Virus record (IMG/VR): IMGVR_UViG_3300036770_004917
Location: 22,044-86,043 of that record
Reading direction: 5' to 3' (one strand)
DNA from: a virus
Length of the DNA stretch: 64,000 nt
Below the pieces are notes generated by a model. It searched no databases. It saw nothing but the letters and a program-made list of their open reading frames with translations, and had not been told where the DNA came from. The first letter of the stretch is position 1, and each line of letters opens with the position of its first letter. Both the position numbers and the translations under genes were made by a program. Shown piece by piece: positions 51,239-60,400 of this stretch.

Positions 51239-51792
51239 TGGACATCGCCAATGTCAATGTCAATGAATTGATTGAACCAAAGTGGAATGCTACGCATATC
51301 CTGAGGCCAGACCTGCTGGTCTTAGCAGACTCAATCGGACAGAATGGCATCTTGACGCCACTTATTGTTCAGAAAAGTGGTCGCTTGGTCATTGATGGAA
51401 CCCAGCGTCTTCGTCTAATTATGGGCAATAAGCACCTTATGGAGGCAACGGGTGGGGTTGTGCCAGTGAATTGGGTCGACGTTGATGAACTTGACGCAAT
51501 GGTCATGCATGTTCAATTGAATCGTGGCAAGGGGAGTATGGTCGCCAAGAAACTTTCTAGCATTGTCAGGACGCTTTCAATGACTACGAAGTTTTCTGAA
51601 GAGGATTTTGTAAGACATTTTGCTATGAAGCCACTAGAACTTGAACTAATGCTGGATGCCACAATCATCAAGCATCGTGATATCAAAAACCACACATATT
51701 CACGTGCATGGGTTCCCGTGGAGGCCCCACCCGGAACCATTGAAAAAGCAGGCTCGATAGTCATTGAGGCACCACCAAATAGCGACAGGTAG
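51238..51792 (+). CDS. ParB/Srx-fold protein (IbrB-like)
   Basis: 184 aa; start is the ATG overlapping the upstream stop, not the longer frame. Residues 1-70: NELIEPKWNATHI, LADSIGQNGILTPLIVQKSG and LVIDGTQRLRLIMG, a ParB N-domain with DGTQRL in place of GxRR. Residues 80-150 resemble a helical DNA-binding part (KKLSSIVRTLSMTTKFSEEDFV). Coupled to the IbrA-like gene. Confidence 0.8.
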   Translation: MDIANVNVNELIEPKWNATHILRPDLLVLADSIGQNGILTPLIVQKSGRLVIDGTQRLRLIMGNKHLMEATGGVVPVNWVDVDELDAMVMHVQLNRGKGSMVAKKLSSIVRTLSMTTKFSEEDFVRHFAMKPLELELMLDATIIKHRDIKNHTYSRAWVPVEAPPGTIEKAGSIVIEAPPNSDR

Positions 51793-51815
51793 TTCTCTAG
51801 CCACACATTAGTCGC

Positions 51816-51824
51816 TGGTATACT
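51816..51824 (+). promoter_or_regulatory. Extended -10 promoter of the rightward structural operon
   Basis: TGG followed by TATACT, about 31 bases before the ATG of the Arg-rich gene. The best -10 in the window. No clear -35, as expected for an extended -10. Confidence 0.55.
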
Positions 51825-51854
51825 CGGGGTGTACGTTCTCATCTTGGAGGGAAA

Positions 51855-52001
51855 ATGCCCGAGACTAATCGACTACGCAGAGCGCTCAATCGTGCCACAG
51901 GGCGAGTCAGGGATGTTGGCGCCAGAATCGCCGACCGTCTCCGTCGTGGTCGTGCAGCCAGACGGGCGGTTCGAGGCGGGCGACGCACTCCAGGACGCTG
52001 A
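51855..52001 (+). CDS. Arg-rich small basic protein, 48 aa
   Basis: ATG with GGAGGG upstream. About one third Arg (RLRRALNRATGRVRDV, RLRRGRAARRAVRGGRR) with no acidic cluster, so it should bind nucleic acid. It precedes the connector gene and could be a DNA-binding head or neck peptide. A different frame over the same bases (start 51829) lacks a ribosome-binding site. Confidence 0.6.
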   Translation: MPETNRLRRALNRATGRVRDVGARIADRLRRGRAARRAVRGGRRTPGR

Positions 52002-52027
52002 AATATCAAATAAATCGGAGGTGACCC

Positions 52028-52888
52028 ATGCTGGTCTCAGTCAATGACCTCGTCACCTACATGGACATCACATTCAGCCTGCGTCAACGTGATGCGGCAG
52101 AGTTTGTTCTTGAGGGGCTTCAGAGTGAATTAGAAGCCTATCTTGGTAGACCCATAGAAGTTCAGGAATTTACCGAACAATACGTATTGCCGTACGAGCA
52201 CGTGGGCATGCCTACGTCTTCGTTTTTCTACAATACGTCACTTGATACGACTATGAATCCATTGACGTACTCGCAACCATCGCCAACAATTTATCTTCGC
52301 AACTCACCGGTAACGAAGGTCAATTATGTGAAAATTATAAATACATCAACGTCCGGCCTATACATGGCAGAAGCCATAGACAGGCGGGCTACCGTGACAA
52401 ATGCCGTTAAGTCGGGCACGAACGTCACATACACCGCGGCGGGCCATGGGTTCACCAGGGGCCAGCACGTAACAGTTGCTGGGATTACTCCAACTGGTTA
52501 CAACATAGTTGACCGAGAAATAACAAGCGTTACCTCATCGACTTTTACTGTTGGTGGGTTTACGGAGAACATTGCCGCCTTTTCTTCTGGCGGTACGGCG
52601 GACGCATTTGGTTACGACTACACGGTGCGACGATACGGGGTTGATGTTTACCGTGGATTTGCTAATGACATTTTTGAAATTTCGTACAATGCTGGCCTTG
52701 ATGGGGCGAGTATTCCTGTTTTTAAACTGCTGATTCTCCGTGCTGCAACTCGCGAAATGCAAAACATGCATGACGATGTTGTGGGCATCAAAGACCTTGA
52801 ACCACGAAATGTTGCGCCGATGGAGACTGGATTCACTGAACGTGAATTAATGTCGGTCAAGAGCCACAAGCGGGTAAGGGTTTCCTAA
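52028..52888 (+). CDS. Head-tail connector (adaptor) protein with inserted beta domain
   Basis: 286 aa; ATG with GGAGGTGA upstream. The ends form a helical adaptor fold (VNDLVTYMDI, AAEFVLEGLQSELEAYLGRPI; FKLLILRAATREMQNMHDD) as in gp6-like connectors. Residues about 125-180 hold an inserted unit (VTYTAAGHGFTRGQHVTV...ITSVTSSTFTVGGF). A related unit occurs in the 275-aa protein two genes on. The stop overlaps the next start. Confidence 0.75.
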   Translation: MLVSVNDLVTYMDITFSLRQRDAAEFVLEGLQSELEAYLGRPIEVQEFTEQYVLPYEHVGMPTSSFFYNTSLDTTMNPLTYSQPSPTIYLRNSPVTKVNYVKIINTSTSGLYMAEAIDRRATVTNAVKSGTNVTYTAAGHGFTRGQHVTVAGITPTGYNIVDREITSVTSSTFTVGGFTENIAAFSSGGTADAFGYDYTVRRYGVDVYRGFANDIFEISYNAGLDGASIPVFKLLILRAATREMQNMHDDVVGIKDLEPRNVAPMETGFTERELMSVKSHKRVRVS

Positions 52889-53337
52889 TGCCAAAAATTG
52901 ACCTCAAAGTCAGATTCATCGATAACGACATCCCTGACGAAATCGAAAAAATCAAAGATAATTTAGATGACTTCGGTCCAGTTTTTGAAGAAGCCAAAGA
53001 GGATTTAAGAACGCTGTGGAAAAACAACTTCCTACAAAATGGGCTACCCGCCGGAGGATGGAAACCCCTTGATGCGGAGTACGGCTCCTGGAAATCTGTA
53101 AATTTCCCAGGAAGAGGGCCGATGATTCGCAGTGGAAAACTGTTTACCTCATTATCAGAATTGCGCGGAAACCCAAACAAAATTGACAAAAAAGAAGCAA
53201 CATTCGGAACAAATGTCAAATATGCAGAGTTCCATCAATCAGGAACACGAAACATGCCAGCACGACCAGTTGTATTTGTTACTGAGCGATATGAAAGAAA
53301 ATGGGCAGATTCCGCAGCAGAACACGCTGCTGGGTAG
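52888..53337 (+). CDS. Virion morphogenesis / tail completion protein
   Basis: 149 aa. The C-terminal YAEFHQSGTRNMPARPVVFVT is the hallmark of the phage virion-morphogenesis (gpG/Phage_tail_S, HK97 gp10-like) family. N-terminus is acidic helix; WKPLDAEYGSW and RGPMIRSGKLFTSL follow. It joins head and tail ends. Confidence 0.82.
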   Translation: MPKIDLKVRFIDNDIPDEIEKIKDNLDDFGPVFEEAKEDLRTLWKNNFLQNGLPAGGWKPLDAEYGSWKSVNFPGRGPMIRSGKLFTSLSELRGNPNKIDKKEATFGTNVKYAEFHQSGTRNMPARPVVFVTERYERKWADSAAEHAAG

Positions 53338-53344
53338 GTGAAGC

Positions 53345-54172
53345 ATGACCATTGAGCCAATGCATGGTGCGCATTTCGCAAAGTCTTATGTGAGCGCATA
53401 TCTGACAGCAGACCTACCGACACGTCTCCTCAGTTATCGCAATGCCTGGGGAATCGACGACATTACTCTGCCAAGTCCGGTTACATACCTGACCCACGAA
53501 CCAATCGCCCTTGATGAATGGCCAACGATAATAACAACAGCAATTTCAATGACCGGCCTTGAGAGAATCAGCCACGATAGGGGCAACCCCCTATATCGAG
53601 TCAAATACTCAATGCGCACGTACGTTTGGGTTCGTACCGAATATTCTGCTGAGGCGACAATAATGCGCGACAGACTTACGACCGTTGTGCGTGCAGCGCT
53701 ACTGGACTACCCATGCCTAAAGGCAACAGATGCACGCGGCACATTCCGGGTCACGATTGACGAAAGTTCAATCAGGGAAGAGTATTCGGACCTCACGCTC
53801 CTGAAGGGCGACAGAGTTCTTGCCGGTTCATACATCTCCTATGACCTAGAAATAGACGAAATTGTGATGCGCGAAAATATAGCGACACTTAACGAGATTG
53901 ACCTTACTGTCATTCAAAAGGGCGTTACGGAAACACGTTCATCAGGGATAACTGGCGCGACCAAGACAAATCAGACAATTGTCTATAATGCAGTCAATAA
54001 TTTTGCAGTTGGGCAGAAAGTTACAATTATTGGAATTAACCCCACTGTATACAATATGTCTCAGGTAACTATTACTGCAAGAACAAATTCAACATTTACC
54101 ATTGGCGGCATAGAGGGAGCATTTGACGCCTATGTTGGTGGGGGCGTTGCTTACGCCTACTCTACGATTTAG
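53345..54172 (+). CDS. Probable tail terminator with C-terminal beta unit
   Basis: 275 aa; GGTAGGTGAAGC upstream. Position between completion protein and sheath fits a tail terminator. The N-terminal 190 residues are alpha/beta (WPTIITTAISMTGLERI, YRVKYSMRTYVWVRT). The C-terminal 75 residues (TIVYNAVNNFAVGQKVTIIG..., STFTIGGI) repeat the unit inserted in the connector. Confidence 0.65.
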   Translation: MTIEPMHGAHFAKSYVSAYLTADLPTRLLSYRNAWGIDDITLPSPVTYLTHEPIALDEWPTIITTAISMTGLERISHDRGNPLYRVKYSMRTYVWVRTEYSAEATIMRDRLTTVVRAALLDYPCLKATDARGTFRVTIDESSIREEYSDLTLLKGDRVLAGSYISYDLEIDEIVMRENIATLNEIDLTVIQKGVTETRSSGITGATKTNQTIVYNAVNNFAVGQKVTIIGINPTVYNMSQVTITARTNSTFTIGGIEGAFDAYVGGGVAYAYSTI

Positions 54173-54220
54173 GCAGATGATGTAATATTTGTTTGTTAAC
54201 AAGTTTGCAGGAGAGAAATA

Positions 54221-54616
54221 ATGGAATTCATTGACATTGATGGTCCAGGGGAAGTACAGTCTTATCTCGATAGAGGATATTCCGTTATTAATAACGTATC
54301 GCTTGCCCCAATGCGGCTTCATATATTTCAGGCTGATTTGTATGCAGGAAAATGGGCTGCAGTAAAGGGTGGGAATGACTATCTAGACAAATTGGTCTCC
54401 AAGGGAACATTGTCGGTCTTGAGTAGGACTATGGCTAGCCCAACGGCAGTTGACTCTGAAATTACGAGCGAAGAAGAAGCCCCAAAGGCGAAGAAAAAAG
54501 CAAAAGAAATACAGGAAGAACCAGCCTCGGTGACAGAAGATGCACCAGTTGCAGAACCTGCCATTGAAGTTGTTGATGAAAATAAAGATGTTGAGGTGCA
54601 AGAGAGCACCCAATGA
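54221..54616 (+). CDS. Small protein with acidic tail, 131 aa
   Basis: ATG with AGGAGAG upstream. The first 75 residues are globular (YLDRGYSVINNVSLAPMRLHIF). The rest is a Lys/Glu low-complexity tail (EEEAPKAKKKAKEIQEEP, DAPVAEPAIEVVDENKDVEV). A tail-associated accessory or chaperone is possible from position. Confidence 0.62.
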   Translation: MEFIDIDGPGEVQSYLDRGYSVINNVSLAPMRLHIFQADLYAGKWAAVKGGNDYLDKLVSKGTLSVLSRTMASPTAVDSEITSEEEAPKAKKKAKEIQEEPASVTEDAPVAEPAIEVVDENKDVEVQESTQ

Positions 54617-54617
54617 G

Positions 54618-54626
54618 TTTGGTATT
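54618..54626 (+). promoter_or_regulatory. Extended -10 promoter before the tail sheath
   Basis: TGG followed by TATTCT lies just after the 131-aa gene's stop, in the 90-base gap before the sheath ATG. Similar to TGG-TATACT at 51816. Confidence 0.45.
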
Positions 54627-54706
54627 CTCTTAGAGCGTACTACGGTAACGCGTCGCTTGGGTAGCCAAACAAACGTGCCGAAAATAGAGCAACCAAGGAA
54701 GGTCTC

Positions 54707-56227
54707 ATGCCTGGTATTCAGATTTCAACAGCAGTAAGAACTGGCCCCACTAACGCAACGGTGCGTGAGTCATCTCAAGCATTCTTCGTTGGCAAGGCAT
54801 CACGCGGACCAGTGGATGAGGCATTGCTTGTCACAAGCCTTGAAGATTTTGAACTCAAGTATGGCGGCTTTGTCAGTGGCTACTACCTCCACCCGACAGT
54901 TGAGGCATTCTTTGAGGAGGGTGGCACTCAGTGTTACGTCGTCCGCGTAGAGAAGGCTGACGCGGTTGCTGCAAGCGCAACCGTACCCAACGACCTCGCA
55001 ACACCCACCACCGCAATCACTATGACCGCAAATGGTCCAGGAACATGGGCCAACGGTGCTGCTAGTGGACTCACCTGGACTGTATCGGCAGGTTCGATTA
55101 CAGGCGCACGTTCGCTCACCCTCTATCTCAATGGCGTGGTGGTCATGACCACCGGTTCTTGCACGACGACCGCCCAGATGGTTGGAAAAATCAACACCCA
55201 TCCCGTTGCATCCCTCTATGTGACTGCCGTTGAGACCAACGCTGGTGTGTATACATCAGAAACAACCATGCCTGATGTCAACGAAACTGCCCAGAACTTT
55301 GCAAGCGGCACTGCTGGCAGCACGAGCATCACAAATGCACAGTACGAGACAGCACTCACCTACTTCCTTGAGTCGTACGGCACCGGCATGGTTGCAATCC
55401 CAGAGAACCCAAGCGTCGTAACTGACGGAGTCTTTGACGACATTACTCTGGACATTATCGCTCACTGTAATACGCATAGTCGTGTTGCCGCCCTACACGG
55501 AGCATACGACGATACCACTACTGAAATTCGTGGAGTTGCCCAAGAGGCTCAATCCCTCGATAACGCTGAGCACATTGCTGTTTACTATCCATGGGTGTAT
55601 GCGCCAACTGGAACGGTTGGAGTTAATCGCATGATTCCCCCCAGTGGATATGTTGCTGGTGCTCGCGCCCGTGCACATAACCAAGTTGGACCACATCAAC
55701 CAGGTGCAGGAATTATCTCCGACGCTCGCTTTGTCAATGGTGTAGTTGCTTCAATTGACAAGACGGTTGGCGATGTTCTGGATGCTGACTGCGTTAATGC
55801 AATTAGAGTCATTAATAACCGTGTCCGCATCTATGGCGCACGCTCCTGCTCGGCCGACACGGCAAACTTCCGATACCTAAATGCACAGGATGTCGTGAAC
55901 TATGTAGTAATTCAGGCCAACCGTACGCTGGAAGATGTTCTCTTCAGCCCAATTGATGGTCGTGGCGGGATGTTTGCTTCAATTGAGGCACGCCTCGTTT
56001 CTGTGATGGAGCCACTTCGCACTCTTGGGGCCCTATACGAAGCCTTTGATGTCAACGGTCGTCGCATCGACTTCGGATATACCGTTAAGTGCAATAATGC
56101 ACTGAACCCCCTATCGCAACTCGTCAATGGCACAGTTACCGCCAGAGTCGGGCTGCGAGTGTCGAGTATTGGTGACTCAATCCAAGTCGACATCATCAAG
56201 TCAAACCTAACCACCTCGGTGGTCTGA
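54707..56227 (+). CDS. Contractile tail sheath protein
   Basis: 506 aa; GGAAGG upstream. N-terminal SSQAFFVGKASRGPVDEALL and EAFFEEGGTQCYVVRV, the middle AVYYPWVYAP, IPPSGYVAGARAR and the C-terminal FRYLNAQDVVNYV and MEPLRTLGALYEAF are typical of phage sheath proteins. It shows the tail is contractile. It forms hexameric rings around the tube. Confidence 0.93.
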   Translation: MPGIQISTAVRTGPTNATVRESSQAFFVGKASRGPVDEALLVTSLEDFELKYGGFVSGYYLHPTVEAFFEEGGTQCYVVRVEKADAVAASATVPNDLATPTTAITMTANGPGTWANGAASGLTWTVSAGSITGARSLTLYLNGVVVMTTGSCTTTAQMVGKINTHPVASLYVTAVETNAGVYTSETTMPDVNETAQNFASGTAGSTSITNAQYETALTYFLESYGTGMVAIPENPSVVTDGVFDDITLDIIAHCNTHSRVAALHGAYDDTTTEIRGVAQEAQSLDNAEHIAVYYPWVYAPTGTVGVNRMIPPSGYVAGARARAHNQVGPHQPGAGIISDARFVNGVVASIDKTVGDVLDADCVNAIRVINNRVRIYGARSCSADTANFRYLNAQDVVNYVVIQANRTLEDVLFSPIDGRGGMFASIEARLVSVMEPLRTLGALYEAFDVNGRRIDFGYTVKCNNALNPLSQLVNGTVTARVGLRVSSIGDSIQVDIIKSNLTTSVV

Positions 56228-56253
56228 GTCTAGTCCTATTAGTGGAGGCTTAA

Positions 56254-56727
56254 ATGGCAAAGGTATCTCAGCGGCAGATTTTGGCAGACATTAGTCCTGT
56301 CAATGATAACCACCCTAAGTGGATTGGATTCAAGTTCGCCCAGGTTTCTGGTGGCGAAATTACCGCATCAGTAGAAAAGATTTACGAAGGCGGTGCTCGC
56401 TTCCCTACGGTGCTGTGTGCGCCCTTTGAAATCGGCGACGTTACGCTGACTGCCCACTACGACGATGAGTTCCAGGGCGACATCTCCAATAACGCCTCTG
56501 GTATCGCACGTAAGTTGCGCGACCTGCGTCAGTTGGTTGGTAAGGCTTATTACAACATCAACATCAAGACCTATAACTGCGACATTGAAGAACTCGGCAA
56601 CGACCGTGTCTACACTGGTGCACTTCTGGTCGGAATCACCGAGCCTGATGGTGACTCGTCATCTGGCGCTCCAGCAACATTTTCGCTGACTTTTAGTATC
56701 TCAACTGTCGCTTCTGGTACTTCCTGA
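56254..56727 (+). CDS. Tail tube protein
   Basis: 157 aa; GGAGG upstream. Beta-rich (GFKFAQVSGGEITASVEKIY, LTAHYDDEFQ, YTGALLVGITEPDGD) and immediately after the sheath, the standard place for the inner tube subunit. Confidence 0.88.
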   Translation: MAKVSQRQILADISPVNDNHPKWIGFKFAQVSGGEITASVEKIYEGGARFPTVLCAPFEIGDVTLTAHYDDEFQGDISNNASGIARKLRDLRQLVGKAYYNINIKTYNCDIEELGNDRVYTGALLVGITEPDGDSSSGAPATFSLTFSISTVASGTS

Positions 56728-56751
56728 TAGTTGCACTATGGCACTCATCTA

Positions 56752-56763
56752 GTGTGCTAGGTT
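56752..56763 (+). promoter_or_regulatory. 12-base start-linked element, copy B
   Basis: GTGTGCTAGGTT ends seven bases before the ATGAGC start of the tail chaperone gene; identical in sequence and spacing to the minus-strand copy at 43373-43384. Contains TGC-TAGGTT, a probable extended -10. Confidence 0.6.
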
Positions 56764-56770
56764 GCCACTT

Positions 56771-57292
56771 ATGAGCGAAAATCCATTGTACGAAGAAGCA
56801 GACCAGAGCGTTAAGGCCGCAAAGACCAAGGCGACCAGGTCAGAAACACCCCTTGACAGACTGCTTTCTGTCATCTCATCTAAGGTTGAGATTCCTCCCG
56901 TTCTTCTTGACGTTCCATCGCGTCCTGGCGTCAAACTCCGCATCTCGCCCAATGTATCTCAGCAGCAGATTCGTGCATGGCGAAAGAATGCTGGAGAAGA
57001 CTCCAAGCACGGAATGGACTCAACCAAGTTTGCCGCGTACGTCATCGGCAACACGACCATTGGAATCCTCTTCAACGAGGAGGAGGTGGAGGAAGATGGT
57101 CATGCCCTCAACTTCGCTTCGCCATCAATTCTTGCCGCAACCGATGCGGCACGCCCGGTGCCTGATGCCGTTCGTGCATTCTTTGGCGTTGATGCTCACG
57201 TAGAGTCTGCTGCACTCGCAATTCTTGATGCCTCTGGATACGGGGACACCGTTGAGGTTGAGGACCCTACGAGGGAGTCTTCGACGAACTAA
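56771..57292 (+). CDS. Tail assembly chaperone, N-terminal product
   Basis: 173 aa. Position between tube and tape measure is the fixed place of the gpG-type chaperone. The sequence is helical with an acidic end (NEEEVEEDGHALNFASPSIL, VEVEDPTRES). The zero-frame ends in TAA, while the -1 frame stays open for another 173 bases without a start codon, so a -1 frameshift extends it. Confidence 0.78.
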   Translation: MSENPLYEEADQSVKAAKTKATRSETPLDRLLSVISSKVEIPPVLLDVPSRPGVKLRISPNVSQQQIRAWRKNAGEDSKHGMDSTKFAAYVIGNTTIGILFNEEEVEEDGHALNFASPSILAATDAARPVPDAVRAFFGVDAHVESAALAILDASGYGDTVEVEDPTRESSTN

Positions 57293-57465
57293 TCGAAGAC
57301 TCCTATGTAAAGAGTGCTGCAAGACTGGGGGAATTGTGGCATGTCAATCCCATAGATTTGCTATCATTAAATGATGATGAATGGCTAATATTGATGGCAT
57401 GTGCTAAAGTTATAGAGCAAGACCGCCAAGAGCAGGAGCGCCAGTCGAAGAGCAATCGCCCCTGA
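57262..57465 (+). CDS. Tail assembly chaperone, -1 frameshift extension
   Basis: Open -1 frame of 67 codons overlapping the chaperone end; encodes GVFDELIEDSYVKSAARLGELW and ends in a charged helix (VIEQDRQEQERQSKSNR). No ATG or GTG is in frame in the useful region. The slip must happen between 57262 and 57289; GGACCCT (57262-57268) is the nearest thing to a slippery heptamer, not canonical. The long product binds the tape measure in known phages. Confidence 0.65.
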   Translation, partial: GPYEGVFDELIEDSYVKSAARLGELWHVNPIDLLSLNDDEWLILMACAKVIEQDRQEQERQSKSNRP

Positions 57466-57493
57466 TAGTAGCCTTTATTGAGAGGTGGGGCCA

Positions 57494-60400
57494 ATGGCCG
57501 CAACTTCAACCTTAACTCTCAGGGTAAAGACTATTGGCGACAAGTCGATTGACTCGGTTACGCGCAAACTGCTGAAGTTGCAGGGCGTCGTCCAGGGCTA
57601 CAATGCCATCAGTACACGCAGCCTAGAAGCCACAAATGTCAAGTGGAGACAACACTTTGATGCTGTTGATAAAGGCATCAAGATGTTTGGTGGTGTGCTG
57701 ACAAAACTGGTGACGAAAAGCGCTAAGTTGGCGACGCTAGAAATCGGCCTTCTTGGTGCTGCAATGATGGGCGTCCATGCGGCATTTGTGCTTGGTAATG
57801 CAACAATGAAGGCGTTCCGATTTGTTGCCTCAGGGGCAGCGGGTGCGGTTGCGGCGCTTACCGTTGCTGCATCAACGGCAGCAGCAGCGATACGTGAGCA
57901 GCAGATGGCCATGTACGCATTCAAGGGCGGAGGCAACTATCAGGCCGCATCCGTCATGATGCGACAACTTGCTTCTGATGCAGATTTAGCATCATTGGGC
58001 GCAGAGAACCTACAGGCAGCATTCGCAACCGTCTCCAAGACTTCTACGTTCACTGCTGGCTCATCGAATCTACTAAAAGGTCTGATGGACTTTGCTAGTG
58101 CAGGCAAGCCACTAGAGGAAGGCGTCAAGGCGGCAGGAAACCTCATCGCCAAACTCCAAGACCCCAAGGCAACATTTAGCCAAATTACCGAGGCTGCCAA
58201 GGAACTTGGCCCCGAAATGGAGAAGGCACTCGCCGAAGCGGGTGGCAAAGGAATCAAGACTGCTGAACAACTCAAGAAAGCAATTCTTGATGGAACACTC
58301 TCTGCTGCAGGTGGAGTGCAGGGTCAGTTTGATGCGGTGAATGGAACATTGCTCAGTCGCTTCAAAGCAACGTTCAACATCATCAAGACAGACTTTGCGG
58401 ATTTTGGTGAACCATTCCTGAAACCGACCAAAGACCTTCTTGAGGATATTTCTCGCACGTTCAAGCGGACATTTGACAGAGTATCTGGTGAGATTGCAAT
58501 GTTTGCCGGAGCGGGTTTCTTTGATGAAATCGGCGGTGTCACAGAGAAAATTGGGGACTTCTTCGTAAAGTTCATTCGCGATTACCTGCCCAAGGTCGAT
58601 GGAATGTTTTCCAGTCTTGGAGGTTGGTGGGACCGCTTCAAGCAGGGCTGGAATATGATTCTGGACAAACTCCGCCCTCTCATTGAGGGAGCGCGAGTTT
58701 TTGAAGAAACACTAATGAGAGTCTTGCGCCCAATTGGTGCACACCTATCCGACGCATTCGGTGGCTTTAATGAGCAGATTATTGCCAATGAAGAAAAGTT
58801 CTACGCCTTTGGTGATGCTGTAGGTCAATTTATTGGCGTGATTTCTAAGTATGCGAAAACTGTTCGTGAAATTTTCATTGATGCTCTCCCGTTCATTACA
58901 AAAATCATCAATGGTCTAACCGGAATCGTTGACCTATTCATGAGTCTCCTCGGTGGATTTAGGGACCTCTTCGGTGGCGGTGGACTCGGTTCATTCATGC
59001 TTATTGCCAAGTTGCTCGTTGGTGGACGAGCAATGAAGAAGACCCCGGGCGGTGTTCTTGCGTCCTATGGAATGAGAGATATAACGCAGGGTGCTGGTGG
59101 CGGACCACTTACTGGTCAGACCGCTGCAGGAAACGTCACAGAGGGCGGAAAAGCAAGAGCCGAAAGACTCGCCAAAACAGCAGGCGCAATTTCACAGCAG
59201 CGAGTCGCTCAAATGAGCGTTCAAAGCATGACGGTTATGAGTTCGTCAGATAAGGCAACTGCCTCTGCGCGCTCTCTCGCCCAACAACAAAAACGCGACG
59301 AGAAACGCTATGAACGAAATTACAAAATCGCAGCAGCAAAGGCAGAGCGTGATTCCACCAGGTCTGCCACTGCGGCAGGAACGGCAGTACCATCAGCACT
59401 CAGTAGGCAGGCCTCTGCACAACTTCAGCAACAGGCCGCCCAAGCAAGGTACGAACAGTCTCGTGGCTTAGGAAAGATTGGTGCCTACAGGGACTTGCGA
59501 CGAGCCAATAAGGCAGAATTTGAGGCGCGCCGGGGGACGATTTCACTACCTCAATACAGTCCATATGGTAATGCTCCTGACGCGACATACAAAAACAACT
59601 TCTTTACAAGAAACTTCCGCATGTCTTCGGAGCAACGTGCTCAAATGGTCAATGAAGAGATGGCAAGGCGGGGGGCTGCTGGCATACCCATGGGCCCAGG
59701 GGCACTTTTCAGAGGATTTACCCAAAAGGGTCGCCAGATGCGAGATTCATACGGCTACAAGAGAATCTTTGGTGGAAACGTTGGCACCAAGGATAATCCC
59801 GTCATGAAGAAGGGCATCAATAACTCAATGGGCGCCGGGATGGCAGCAAGCCTGGGTCTTGGGCTTCTCTCCAACGTGATGCCACAGGAATCACAGGGCG
59901 CATTGGCGCTTGGTTCAGCGGTATCAATGGTTAACCCCATTGCCGGTCTGGCTGTTGGCGTTATCGGTGGGGCAATCATGGGGATTCGTGGGGCCACAAA
60001 GCGCAAAAAGAAGGAAGCCATTGCTGAAGCAAAGAGACAATCGCAAGACTTCATGGAAGGCGTTGTTGGTTCATACACGAAAAAAATGGGCGAGATGCTG
60101 GAGAGGGGGACACTCACCAAGGATGCCCTGAAAAACATGCGTCAAACTCGCAAGAATCAATTTCAGGATAGGCAAAATCAACTAGATGCAATAATTATGG
60201 GAACCCTCAATAGAAGAGGTAAGCGTGCGCTGGAGATTGGTGCTGGAACTGGCGCCCCAGCGATGGTCGGGGAAATGGGAGCGACGACCGCTGCCGAACT
60301 CGCCCGAATGGACCTTAAGGGCTATGACATCATGGATAGTGGTGCCCTAAAGGACATGGCTAAAAAACAAAAAATGACTGGTACTGGCATTTTTGGTTCA

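Noticed and set aside
51829-52047. Alternative 72-aa frame at the start of the structural operon
   Set aside because: No ribosome-binding site for its GTG start; the overlapping 48-aa frame has GGAGGG at good spacing.
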